A stretch of DNA of 64,000 nucleotides from positions 372,001 through 436,000 of the forward strand of contig CAVZQZ010000006.1 of NCBI GenBank assembly GCA_963777565.1, in the 5' to 3' direction. Of this stretch, positions 36,736 to 48,285 are shown in pieces. The DNA is from CALMEC01 sp963777565 (GTDB lineage Bacteria > Actinomycetota > Thermoleophilia > Miltoncostaeales > Miltoncostaeaceae). The stretch's first letter is position 1. Each line of letters starts with the position of its first letter. The notes below the pieces were generated by a model, which was given only the letters and a program-made list of their open reading frames with translations, did not search any database and had not been told where the DNA came from. A program made the position numbers and the translations under genes.

Positions 36736-37777
36736 CGCACGGCACTCGTGACCGGGGCGACCGGGTTCATCGGCCACCACGTCGCGCGCGGACCTGCTCG
36801 CCCACGGGTGGACGGTGCGCGCCCTGGTGCGGCCCGAGAGCCTGGGCCGACCGGCGCTGGCCCGACGGCGTCCGAGCCGGTCGCCGGCGACGTGCTGCGA
36901 CGCGCGACGTCGTGCGCCGCCGCCGCGCGCGGCTGCGACGCGGTCTTCCACGTCGCCGCGCACTACTCGCTGCGCCGCAGCGCGCGCCGCGCGAGGTCGA
37001 GCGCACCAACGTCGCAGGGCACCGCGAACGTCGCTCGCGGCCGCGCGCGGCGGCCGGCGCGCAGCTCGTGCACACCTCGTCGGTCGCGACGATCGGCGTC
37101 CCGGCCGACGGGTCGTCCCGGCGACGAGGACACGCCGCTGCGCCGCGCGCCAGCGTCATCGGCGCGTACAAGCGCTCGAAGGTGGCGTCGGAGCGACTGG
37201 TGGCCGAGGCCGCCGCGCGACGGCCAGTGGGCGGTGATCGTGAACCCGACGCGCGCCGGTCGGACCGGGCGACTGGACGCCCGACGCCGACGGGCCGCAT
37301 CGTCCTCGACTTCCTGCGCGGACGCATGCGCGGCGTACGTCGACACCGGCCTCAACCTCGTCGACGTGCGCGACGTGGCCGCCGGCCACCGCCTCGCGCT
37401 CGAGCGCGGCACTGCCGGGCCGCCGGTACATCCTCGGCAACGCGAACATGACGCTCGGCGAGATCCTTGAGGCGCTGGCCGCGCGTCGACCGGCCGCCGC
37501 GCGCCGACCCGGCGCATCCCCCACTCGGTCGCGATCGGCGTCGCCGCGGTTGACGAGGTGGTGGAGGGGTGGATGCTCCGGCGCGAGCCGCTCGCGCCGC
37601 TCGACGGGGCGCTGCATGGCGCGCAAGCGGATGTTCTACTCGCCGCGCCGCGCGGTCGACGGAGCTGCGGCTTCCCGCAGTCGCCGGTCGAGCGACGCGC
37701 TGCGCGACGCCGTCGACTGGTGGAACGCCCTGAACGCCGGCGCGGTCCGCACGTCGTCGCAGGCGGTCGGCGCGTGA
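36732..37777 (+). pseudogene. hpnA: HpnA-like NAD-dependent epimerase/dehydratase, frameshifted
   Basis: GTG at 36732, extra G at 36741-36742; repaired start VTHALVTGATGFIGHHVA gives the Rossmann glycine motif. Further pieces: CDAVFHVAAHYSLRR, LVHTSSVATIGVPADG, GAYKRSKVASERLVAEA with the YxxxK catalytic pair, NLVDVRDVAAGHRLALERG and YILGNANMTLGEILEAL. This matches hopanoid-associated sugar epimerases (HpnA) of the extended SDR family. The stop TGA at 37775-37777 overlaps the start of the cyclase gene. Confidence 0.85.
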
Positions 37778-39686
37778 CGACCACGCACCGCCGATCTGCG
37801 CCAGGCGCGCGACGGCGCCCTCGAACGCGGGCGCGGCCATCTCCTCGGCGCTCCAGGACCCCGATGGCTACTGGTGGGGCGAGCTGGAGTCCAACGCGAC
37901 CATCGATCGCCGAGCACGTCTTCCTGCTCACGCCTGTTCGGCCGGGCCGACGACGACGACGAAGCGCAGGCCTCGCGAACGAGCTGCTGGCGACGCCAGC
38001 GCGACGACGGGGGCTGGCCGGTCTGGTACGGCGGCCCCCCCGACCTGTCGACGACGGTCGAGGCCTACTACGCGCTGCGCCTCGCCGGCATCCCGGCCGA
38101 CGACCCGGCGACTGGTGCGCGCACGCGGAGCTGGTGCTGCGCGCTGGGCGGCGCCGACCGAGCGCGCTTCTTCACGCAAGCTGTGGCTCGCCGTGCATGG
38201 GCCGCTACCCGTGGTCGGCGCTGCCGGTACCTGCCGCCCGAGATGATCTTGCTGCCGCCGCGCGCGCCCCTGTCCGTCTACCGCTTCGCCTGCTGGGCGC
38301 GCGGGACGTTCGTCGCGCTGATGGTCGTGCTGTCGCGCCACCCGACCTACCCGCAGCCGGTCGGCCTCGACGAGCTGTTCGTCGAGGCACCGGGCTCGGG
38401 CCGGTCCCCGCGCCGCGCAGCCGCCGGGCCCGTGGACGCCGCGTGTTCCGCGCAGCGATGCCCGGTGGCGCGCGCCTACGACCGGACGTCGCGGCCCCCG
38501 CGCGCGGCCGACGCCGCGTACCGGCGCATCGCCCGGTGGATCCTGGACCGCCAGGAGGCCGACGGCTCGTGGGGCGGCATCCAGCCGCCGTGGGTCTACT
38601 CGATCATCGCGCTCCACGCGCTGGGCTACCCGCTCGACCACCCGGTCATGCGCGAGGGCTCGACGGGCTTCGACGGCGTTCCGTGATCGACGACGGCGAG
38701 CGTCTGCGGATGCAGGCGTGCCTGTCGCCGGTCTGGGACACCTGCCTGGCGGCGGTCGCGCTGGCCGACGCGGGCGCTGCCGGCCGAGCGACCCGGCGCT
38801 CGCCCGGGCCGTCGACTGGATGCTGTCGAAGGAGGTCACCCGCGTACGGCGACTGGTACGACGATCCCGCGCCGCGGGCGCCCCGGGGGGCTGGTCGTTC
38901 GAGTTCGAGAACGACTGGTACCCCGACACCGACGACACGGCCGAGGTGCTCCTCGCGCTGCTGCGAGCCGGGCGTGCCGCGCGAGCACGCCGGCGCGGTC
39001 CGACGCGGCGTCGAGTGGCTGCTGGCGATGCAGAGCTCGCAACGGCGGCTGGGGATCGTTCGACGTCGACAACGACCGGCGGATCATGACCCAGCTCCCG
39101 GTGTGCGACTTCGGCGAGGTGATCGACCCGCCCACCGAGGACGTGACGGCCCACGTCGTCGAGGCGCTCGTCGCGTGCGGCGTGCCCGCGCTCGCATCCC
39201 GGCGGTGCGCCGCGGCGTCGCGTACCTGCTGGCGCGAGCAGCGCCCCGACGGGTCGTGGTGGGGGCGCTGGGGCGTCAACCACATCTACGGCACCGGCGC
39301 CGTGCTGCCCGCGCTGCGCGGCCGCCGGCGAGGACATGACCGCGCCCCACGTGCGACGAGCGGTCGACTGGCTCGCCGACCGCCAGAACGCCGACGGGGG
39401 CTGGGGCGAGCGGATCGAGAGCTACCGCGACCCGGCCTGGATCGGGCGCGGGCGAGTCCACCGCCTCCCAGACCGCGTGGGCGCTCCTTGCGCTGCTCGC
39501 GGCCGAGCCGCGACCACCCGGCGGTCGCCGGCGGGGTACGGTACCTGGCCGAGCACCCAGCCGCCGACGGCGAGTGGGACGAAGACGCGTTCACCGGCAC
39601 CGGCTTCCCCGGGGACTTCATGATCAAGTACCACTCTACCGCCACGTACTTCCCGCGTGACCGCGCTCGGACGGTACCTGGCATGA
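37774..39686 (+). pseudogene. shc: Squalene-hopene cyclase, broken by many frameshifts
   Basis: GTG at 37774. Joined pieces give YWWGELESNATI, QRDDGGWPVWYGGPPDLSTTVEAYYALRLAG, WILDRQEADGSWGGIQPPWVYSIIALHALGY, SPVWDTCLAAVALADAG, WYPDTDDTAEVLLALLRAG with the catalytic DxDDTA motif, PDGSWWGRWGVNHIYGTGAVLPAL, NADGGWGERIESYRD, and FPGDFMIKYHLYR at the end. The repeated QxxxGxW motifs are the family hallmark. SHC cyclises squalene to hopene. At least a dozen shifts occur. The stop at 39684-39686 overlaps hpnC by ATGA. Confidence 0.9.
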
Positions 39687-40577
39687 GCGACGGCCACCGC
39701 CCCGAGCGCGGCTGGCGCGCGCGATCACCCGCGCGCCACGACGAGAACTTCCCGGTCGCGTTCCTGCTCCTGCCGCGCGACCTGCGAGCGGACATGCAGG
39801 CGATCTACGCGTTCTGCCGCGGCGACCGACGACCTCGGCGACGAGGGATCGGCGGAGCGAGCCCGGCGGCCCGACTCGCGGCCTCGACGCCTGTGCGAGG
39901 ACCGACCTGCGCCGCTGCTGGGACGGCGAGCCGCGCGACCCGCGCCTGGCGGCGCTCGGCGGTCACGATCCACCGTCACCGGACTGGATCCCGAGCCGTT
40001 CGTGCGACTCGATCGAGGCCAACCGCATGGACCAGCGCCAATCGCGCTGGGACACCTACGGCGACCTGCTCCGGTACTGCCACCACTCGGCGACGCCGGT
40101 CGGCCGGATGGTGCTCGAGCGTGCTCGGGCTACCGCGACGCGCTGAGCCGCATCGGCCTGAGCGACGCGCACCTGCATCGGGCTGCAGCTCGTCAACTTC
40201 TGGCAGGACATCGCGCCGCGACCTGCGCCGACCGCGACCGCATCTACCTGCCCCGCGAGGACATGGACCGGTTCGGCGTGCTCGGAGGACGATCTGCGCC
40301 GCCCCGAGCGAGCGACCGCGTGCGGGAGCTGGTGGCGTTCGAGGTCGCGCCGGCGCGCGCGCCGAGCTGCTCGCAGGCGAGCCCCTGTGGCGGCTCGTGC
40401 CGCGGCGAGTCGCGACTCGACCTGCGCATGTTCAGCGCCGGCGGGCTCGCGCTGTGCGACGCCATCGCGCGCCAGGGATACGACACGCTCGCCCGGCGCC
40501 CGGCGCCGGGGCGGCTCGGGCGCGCCCGCATCGCCGCTCGACGTGCTCGTGGGGATGCTCGGCGGGGACGGCGGTGA
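39683..40577 (+). pseudogene. hpnC: Squalene synthase subunit HpnC, frameshifted
   Basis: ATG at 39683. Pieces: DENFPVAFLLLPRDLRADMQAIYAFCR, ANRMDQRQSRWDTYGDLLRYCHHSATPVGRMVL, LVNFWQDIA, DRDRIYLPREDMDRFGV, LRMFSAGGLALCDAIARQGYDTL. These are class I squalene/phytoene synthase motifs. The HpnC/HpnD/HpnE trio makes squalene from FPP without the usual NADPH squalene synthase; HpnC converts presqualene diphosphate to hydroxysqualene. Several single-base shifts are present. The stop overlaps hpnD. Confidence 0.86.
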
Positions 40578-41445
40578 CAATCGAGGACGGCCTACGAGCA
40601 CTGCCGCGAGATCACGCGCGCGACGGCGCGCAACTTCTACTACGGGTTCGTGCTGCTGCCCCGACCCGCGGCGCGCGGCGATCTACGCCGCGTACGCGTT
40701 CAGCCGGCGCGCCGACGACAGCCGTCGACGACGACGAGCCGCTCGAGGCCAAGCTCGCGGCCATCGCCGAGCTCCGCGCGGGAGCTCGACGCCGTGCTAC
40801 GCGGCGACGCCTCCCGCGGACGACGCGCGTGCTCGTGGCGCTGGCCGACACCGTCGATCGCTTCGCGATCCCCCGCGCTCACCTCGACGCACTGCTCGAC
40901 GGCGTCGAGATGGACCTCACCACCCGCCGGTACGGCAGACTTCGCGGCGCTCAAGCCGTACTGCGACCGGGTCGCCGGCGCAGTCGGACTGGTGAGCCTG
41001 CACGTCTTCGGGTTCACCGACCCCGCGGCCCCGCGACGCGCGGCCGACCTCGGCGTCGCGCTCCAGATCGTCAACATCATGCGCGACGTCGCCGAGGACG
41101 CCGGACGCGACCGCATCTACCTGCCCCAGGACGAGATGGCGGCCCACGGGGTGACCGAGGACGATGTCCTCGCCGGACGCTCGAGCGACGGCATGCGCGT
41201 CGCTCCTGCGTGCCCAGGCCGCCCGCGCGCGACGAGTACTTCGCGCGCGGCGAGCAGCTGCTGCCGCTGCTCGACCGCCGTGCCCGCGCATGTGCGTCTC
41301 GATGCTCGGCGGGCTCTACCGGGCGATCCTGACGGAGATCGACGCGCGCGACTACGACGTGTTCGGCGAGCGGATCGCGCTGTCGACTCCGCGCAAGCTC
41401 GCGCTGATGGGCCAGACGACGTTCGACACCCTGACCGTCAGGTGA
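40574..41445 (+). pseudogene. hpnD: Presqualene diphosphate synthase HpnD, frameshifted
   Basis: GTG at 40574; removing one G at 40589-40590 gives VTIEDAYEHCREITRATARNFYYGFVLLP. Then AIYAAYAFSRRADD, IPRAHLDALLDGVEMDLTTRRY, YCDRVAGAVGLVSLHVFGFTDP, LGVALQIVNIMRDVAEDAGRDRIYLPQDEMAAHGV follow. The two aspartate-rich motifs (SRRADD..DD and NIMRDVAEDAGRD) bind Mg and FPP. HpnD condenses two FPP to presqualene diphosphate. The second half is less damaged than the first. The stop overlaps hpnE by GTGA. Confidence 0.87.
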
Positions 41446-42766
41446 GCCGGCGGCGCGTGGTCGTGTGCGGCGGAGGCCTGGCGGGCATCGCCGCGGCGTG
41501 CGAGGCGTCGCTGCTCGGCGCCGAGGTGACCCTGGTCGAGCGGCGGCCGTTCCTCGGTGGCAAGGCGTTCAGCTTCACCGACGACGACGCCGGGGTGGAG
41601 GTCGACAACGGCCAGCACGTCTTCCTCGGCTGCTGCACGGCCTACATCGCGTTCCTGAAGCTGCTCGGCACGTACGGCGACACCACGCTGCAGCGGGCCC
41701 TCGACGCGCCGGTGCGCGACCGCGCCGGCCGGTCCGGGGCGCTGCGGGCATCGCGCCTGCCGGCGCCGCTCCACCTCGGCCCGTCGTTCGCGACCTACCC
41801 GTTGCTCTCAGACGCCGAGAAGGCCGCCGCGCTGCGGGCGCTCCTGGCGCTGGGCGTGCTGCGCGAGTCGCAGCGCCCGCGAGCTCGACGAGGTCACGTT
41901 CGCGCGAGTGGCTCGTCGCGCACGGTCAGGGGACGGGCGCGATCGAGCGGTTCTGGGACCTCATCGTGCTGCCGACGTGCAACGACCGCAGCGATCGGGT
42001 GTCGGCGGCGCTCGCGACGTTCGTCTTCCAGGAGGGGTTCTTCCGCACGCGCACCGGATCGGCGATCGGCTGGTCCCGCGTGGGGCTCACCCGGTTGGTC
42101 GACCCGCCGGCGCGCCGGTTCCTCGCCGCACGGGGCGCACGGGTCGTGACCGGCCGGGGCGTGACGGCCATTGGCGACGGATGCGTGGACGTTGAGCGAC
42201 GGATCCCGGCTCGACGCGGACGCGACTGTGCTCGCGCTCCCGCCGGAGCGCGTCCGTGAGGTGTGCCCCGACGCCCTTCCCGACGAGCTCGACCTCGGCT
42301 CGTCGCCGATCGTGAACGTGCACGTCTGGTACGACCGGCCGGTGATGGACGAGCTCTTCACCGCCGTCGTCGACAGCCCCGCGCAGTGGGTGTTCAACCG
42401 AACCGCGATGGCCGACCTCGCCCGGCCCCGGCCAGCACCTGGCGGTGTCGATCTCCGGGGCCCGCGACGAGGTGGGGCGCCCGAAGGCGACCGCTCATCG
42501 GCGAGATCACGGCCGAGCTGGCACACCTGCTCCCGCGGGCCGGCGACGCCCGGGTCGAACGCGCGGCCTGCGTGAAGGAGCCCGAGGCGACGTTCGCCGC
42601 CGCGCCGGGGCAGGCCGCCAAGCGCCCGGCCACGCGCAGCGCCGTGGACGGCGTGGTGCTCGCCGGCGCATGGACCGACACCGGCTGGCCCGCGACGATG
42701 GAAGGCGCCGTGCGAAGCGGCCTGCGCGCGGCGCGGGCGGCAACGGCGACGCCGCCGCCGAACTGA
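41442..42766 (+). pseudogene. hpnE: Hydroxysqualene dehydroxylase HpnE, frameshifted
   Basis: GTG at 41442. The FAD-binding start VVVCGGGLAGIAAACEASLLGAEVTLVERR is intact, followed by DNGQHVFLGCCTAYIAFLKLLG. Extra bases occur at about 41877, 41903, 42187, 42427 and 42491. Repaired pieces include FWDLIVLPTCNDRSDRVSAALATFVFQEGFF, VTLSDGSRLDADATVLALPPERV and VLAGAWTDTGWPATMEGAVRSG, the C-terminal FAD motif. HpnE reduces hydroxysqualene to squalene. After 42491 the frame is clean to the stop, which marks the right edge of the damaged block. Confidence 0.88.
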
Positions 42767-42786
42767 CGCACGGCGAATACTCACGT

Positions 42787-43389
42787 TCAACTTGAACCTG
42801 AGACTCCGCCCAATCGACGGAAGGCGCACCCGGCGATATGGTCGTTCACGAGACCCATCGACTGCATGAACGCGTACGCGGTCGTCGGGCCCACGAAGCG
42901 GAAGCCGCGACGGCGAAGCTCCTTGGCCAGTGCCGTCGACTCGGGTGTCGCTGCGGGAAGATCGCTTATCCGCCGAGGGACTCGGCGCCGGCCCGTCGGA
43001 GCGAACGACCAGACCAGGTCGGCGAGCGAGCCGCCGTCCTCCTGCACCCGCGACGCCGCGACGGCGTTTGCGATCGCCGCCTCGATCTTTCCCCGGTGAC
43101 GCACGATCCCCTTGTCGCCGAGGAGCCGCTCCACGTCGGCGGGCCCGAAGCGAGCGACCGCCGCGATGTCGAACCCTGCGAACGCCTGCCGGAAGCTCTC
43201 GCGCTTTCGGAGGATCGTCAGCCACGAGAGCCCCGACTGGAAGCCCTCCAGGCACAGCTTCTCGAACAGGCGGTCGTCGTCGCGGACGGGCCTGCCCCAC
43301 TCGTCGTCGTGGTAGGCCGTGTAGTCCGGGGCCGAGGCACACCATCCGCACCGCTTGCGCCCGTCGGCGCCGACGACCAGATCGTGCAT
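42787..43389 (-). CDS. tag: DNA-3-methyladenine glycosylase I
   Basis: A 200-residue protein starting MHDLVVGADGRKRCGWC. Family features: RCGWCASAPDYTAYHDDEWGRPVRDDDRLFEKLCLEGFQSGLSWLTILRKRESFRQAFAGFD with the catalytic glutamate, IVRHRGKIEAAIANA (HhH) and PTTAYAFMQSMGLVNDHIAGCAF. The N-terminal CGWC and later H/C residues bind the structural zinc. Tag removes 3-methyladenine from alkylated DNA. It converges with hpnE and is divergent from the FkbM gene, with only 10 bp between the two start codons. Confidence 0.95.
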   Translation of the reverse strand: MHDLVVGADGRKRCGWCASAPDYTAYHDDEWGRPVRDDDRLFEKLCLEGFQSGLSWLTILRKRESFRQAFAGFDIAAVARFGPADVERLLGDKGIVRHRGKIEAAIANAVAASRVQEDGGSLADLVWSFAPTGRRRVPRRISDLPAATPESTALAKELRRRGFRFVGPTTAYAFMQSMGLVNDHIAGCAFRRLGGVSGSS

Positions 43390-43399
43390 GCTGCCGAGC

Positions 43400-44647
43400 A
43401 TGCCAGAGGCTCCGCTGCGGCTGCCGGCCGGCGGCCCCACACTCACGATCGACGTGGGGGTGGACTTCGCCGACGCCATGCGCTCGCAGGGGGGATGGTA
43501 CGAGCGGCACCTCACGCGGCTGCTGCCCAAGCTGCTCCCACCGGACGGAGTGGCGCTCGACATCGGCGCGAACGCCGGCGCCATCGCCCTGTCGATGGCC
43601 CACCTGGCTCCACGCGGGGAGGTGATCGCCTTCGAGGCTGCTCCACCCAACGCCGATCGGCTGGAGGCCAACGTCGCGAGCTCCGGCATGGCGAACATCC
43701 GTGTTGAACGGACGGCGCTCTACGATCGGCGCGGCGAGCTCGCCCTCTCCTACGTCGACGAGCACAGTGGAGGCGCCAGCGTCTCGAACCAGCCTCTGGC
43801 CGCCGTCACGAGGATCACGGCGATCACCCTCGACGAGTGGGCCGGCGCGAACGGTCTCTCCCGGGTCGACCTCGTGAAGCTCGACGTCGAGGGTTCGGAG
43901 GTGCGGGTGCTGCGCGGTGCGCGATCGACGCTTGCGCGCTTCCGTCCAACGCTGATCGTGGAGTGCAACCCAGTGACCCTGAGCGGGCAGGACCGGGCGA
44001 CCACCGGCGAGCTGCTCGACATCCTCGACGGCCTGGGCTACCGGCTCGGGTGGATCGCCGGCCGCGGCGCGGTGATTCCCGTGCGCGACCGGAGGGCGCT
44101 CGACCGGGTCCTCGGCGCGAGGGGGATCGTCGACCTCCTGGCCACCGCGACCGGTCGACCAGGCGGCAGACGCGACCCGCAGGCGATCCTCGGACGACTG
44201 AAAGCGCACCACCAGGTGCGGTTGGCCAACCCCACGCGGCGCCCGCCGCACAGCCGATACGTCGTCGGGCCAACGCTCCGCATCGATGCCGACGCCACCC
44301 GGCGGACCGTCCATTCCGGCGGGAGCCTCGCGCTCACGGTGACCCTGGCGAACACCGGCCAGGGCTGGCTGTCGAGCGACTTCCACCCTCATCCCGTCCT
44401 CGTCACCTACCGGTGGATCACCCCCGACGGCACCGATCTCGGCGACGAGCCCCGGACCCGCCTTCCCCGCCCGCTGCGTCCGGGAGACGCCTGCGAACTC
44501 ACCATCGACGTCGGCGTCCCCGAGGAGCCGGGCGGCTGGACGGTCGCGATCCGCGCGGTCCAGGAGGGCTTCGTCTGGCTCGACACGTTCACCCCGGAGG
44601 CGGCCAAGTGGATCCCGGTTGCCGTGATATCCCCCGAGCGGTGTTAG
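43400..44647 (+). CDS. FkbM-family methyltransferase with extra C-terminal beta-sandwich domain
   Basis: A 415-residue protein; ATG at 43400. Residues 50-230 form a FkbM SAM methyltransferase: VALDIGANAGAIALSMAHLAPRGEVIAFEAAPPNADRLEANV (SAM loop), VSNQPLAAVTRITAITLDEWA, VDLVKLDVEGSEVRVLRGARSTL and LIVECNP. From about residue 290 there is an added domain (LRIDADATRRTVHSGGSLALTVTLANTGQGWL...GDACELTIDVGVPEEPGGWTVAIRAVQEG). It looks like an Ig-fold or Wzt-type carbohydrate-binding sandwich. Together they suggest methylation of a surface glycan. The acceptor is unknown. Confidence 0.85.
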   Translation: MPEAPLRLPAGGPTLTIDVGVDFADAMRSQGGWYERHLTRLLPKLLPPDGVALDIGANAGAIALSMAHLAPRGEVIAFEAAPPNADRLEANVASSGMANIRVERTALYDRRGELALSYVDEHSGGASVSNQPLAAVTRITAITLDEWAGANGLSRVDLVKLDVEGSEVRVLRGARSTLARFRPTLIVECNPVTLSGQDRATTGELLDILDGLGYRLGWIAGRGAVIPVRDRRALDRVLGARGIVDLLATATGRPGGRRDPQAILGRLKAHHQVRLANPTRRPPHSRYVVGPTLRIDADATRRTVHSGGSLALTVTLANTGQGWLSSDFHPHPVLVTYRWITPDGTDLGDEPRTRLPRPLRPGDACELTIDVGVPEEPGGWTVAIRAVQEGFVWLDTFTPEAAKWIPVAVISPERC

Positions 44648-44657
44648 CCTCACGATC

Positions 44658-45461
44658 ATGGCCCGCCAGGCGCCATGGCTCGAGTCGGTTCACCGGACCG
44701 CCCGGTCGCTCGGCAGCGGCCGCCGGGAGCTTGCAATCGCGCTCACCGCCTACGGCCTCTACTCCCTGGTGCGCGGGCTGTTCGGCGGGGAGATGACGAA
44801 GGCCCAGGAGAACGCCGCCGACCTGATCGACTTGGAACAGCGCCTCGGCATCTACGTCGAGCGCGACATCCAGAACTTCTTCGTCGACAACCATCTCGCG
44901 ATGCCGTTCTGGAACTTCTTCTACCCTGCGAGCCAGGTCGTGGTGCTCCCGCTAACCCTGTTCCTCGTGTACCGGTACCGGCGGTCCGCCTACCCGTTCA
45001 TCCGGAACCTGGCGATCCTCTCCTGGTGCGGCGGGCTCGTGTGGTACGCGCTGCAGCCGACGGCCCCGCCTCGCCTCGCCGGCGCCGCGACCGACACCGT
45101 CACCCAGCAGACGTTCTTCGACCTGCATCACCCGTTCATCCAGGCCTTTTACAACCCCGTCGCGGCGATGCCCAGCCTGCACGTCGGCCTCGCCCCGGTG
45201 GTGGCATGGGCACTCTGGCGGCTCACCACCCACTGGCAGACCCGTGCGCTCGGACTCGCCTACCCGCTCCTGGTGGCGACGTCGATCGTCGTCACCGGCA
45301 ATCACTATCTGCTGGACATCGCCGGCGGGCTCGCCGTCGTGCTCCCGGCCGCCGCCCTCGCCCGGTACTTCACCGGCCCCGCGCCGGTGCCGCGTCACGC
45401 ATTCAGCTTCCCCCGGCTGCCGACGCGATTGCGCCCGGCGCTCCGCCGGCGCGTACCCTGA
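44658..45461 (+). CDS. PAP2-superfamily membrane protein (inositol phosphorylceramide synthase-like)
   Basis: A 267-residue protein 10 bp after the FkbM gene. It has five or six helices and the PAP2_3-type catalytic motifs: ALQPTAPPRL, AAMPSLHVGLAPVVAWALW and ATSIVVTGNHYLLDIAGGLAVV with histidine and aspartate. This AUR1-like subfamily includes phosphotransferases acting on inositol or other polar heads as well as phosphatases. It may modify a lipid in the envelope. The basic tail RLPTRLRPALRRRVP is probably cytosolic. Confidence 0.82.
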   Translation: MARQAPWLESVHRTARSLGSGRRELAIALTAYGLYSLVRGLFGGEMTKAQENAADLIDLEQRLGIYVERDIQNFFVDNHLAMPFWNFFYPASQVVVLPLTLFLVYRYRRSAYPFIRNLAILSWCGGLVWYALQPTAPPRLAGAATDTVTQQTFFDLHHPFIQAFYNPVAAMPSLHVGLAPVVAWALWRLTTHWQTRALGLAYPLLVATSIVVTGNHYLLDIAGGLAVVLPAAALARYFTGPAPVPRHAFSFPRLPTRLRPALRRRVP

Positions 45462-45471
45462 CCCGCGGCCG

Positions 45472-45975
45472 CTACGAGACGGGCTGGGACTGGCGCAGCG
45501 CCGCGAGGTGCGCCTCGAAGCGGCGGACGAGATCGTGGGGCCTCGCGACGCCGGTAAACCGGAAGCTCGCCTCCTTTGCCTCGGTGCCGGCAGTGTCGAA
45601 GTCCACCGTGCCGACGCCGAGCAGACGCTCGAGCAGGCTCTGCGACGTGTTGATGTTCTGCACCCGCTCGATGAGCGTGGACTGCTCCCGGCGCGACAGG
45701 ATGCCACGACGGATGCGGATGCGCTGGTTCGTCACGACGTAGTCGATCGCAGCCCGGCGGAGCACGTCGATGACGATGACGAGCACCAGCAGGACGATCG
45801 AGAGCACGACCCACTTCCGATACGCCATCCCGGTGCCGTGGTCGTTCGCCTTGAAGATCCCCGCGATGATGACCGGGAGGAGGGCCAGGAACCCCCACTT
45901 GAGGTACCACCCGATCGACCCGCGGAACGACGGATGACCACGCCAGATAAGTTGCTCGCTTTCGTGCATCTCCAT
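45472..45975 (-). CDS. Bacterial PH-domain membrane protein (YdbS-like)
   Basis: A 167-residue protein; ATG at 45975, with ATG 45969 as an alternative. It has two membrane helices (WGFLALLPVIIAGIF; WVVLSIVLLVLVIVIDVL). The bPH2 fold follows: YVVTNQRIRIRRGILSRREQSTLIERVQNINTSQSLLERLLGVGTVDFDTAG. YdbS-type proteins have no firmly established role. It converges with the PAP2 gene and is divergent from acs. Confidence 0.88.
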   Translation of the reverse strand: MEMHESEQLIWRGHPSFRGSIGWYLKWGFLALLPVIIAGIFKANDHGTGMAYRKWVVLSIVLLVLVIVIDVLRRAAIDYVVTNQRIRIRRGILSRREQSTLIERVQNINTSQSLLERLLGVGTVDFDTAGTEAKEASFRFTGVARPHDLVRRFEAHLAALRQSQPVS

Positions 45976-46055
45976 GCACCAAACGGTACAACGCCGCCAG
46001 GATGCCGTCTGTAGGATCGCCGGGCAGCGCCATTCCCGATGCGAAGGAGTCCCCC

Positions 46056-48020
<1,965 letters not shown>

Positions 48021-48285
48021 CGCAGACCCATCCCGGCAGCACCGGGTTGGCACGCCAAAGTCCCTGCTCCTGATGCCCTTCCGAGCCTCGGAGAACATGT
48101 CATGTCCGGCGCGCTCGGAGAGGCCGAGGAATGCCGGGCTCCGACCCGCCGAGTGCCGCGAAAAGCCGCATGGCAAAACGATTGTGCCGTCCGAGTCCGG
48201 CTGGTAGCGTGCCGCTCGGCCTTTGGCTTCACACGCGGTAGCCGGCCGAAAACACTCGCCGTTCTCCCAGGAAGGAATGACCCTT
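48021..48285. other. Intergenic region upstream of the HU gene
   Basis: The 265 bp between acs and the HU gene contain no supportable ORF. They should carry the acs terminator and a strong HU promoter; I cannot assign the boxes. Confidence 0.4.

Noticed and set aside
34159..41332. Long composite ORFs through the hopanoid block (for example 924 and 748 codons)
   Set aside because: They switch between real frames at each indel; motifs appear only in short stretches. They are artefacts, not fusion proteins.
34085..42491. Programmed frameshifting or a pseudogene island as explanation of the hopanoid block
   Set aside because: No slippery heptamers or pattern common to the sites, dozens of sites, irregular spacing and otherwise intact coding argue for sequencing error.
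34085..42491. A fixed-period line-wrap artefact as the cause of the indels
   Set aside because: Distances between well-placed sites in hpnH (about 165, 191, 79, 94, 240 bp) are irregular, so a constant line length does not explain them.
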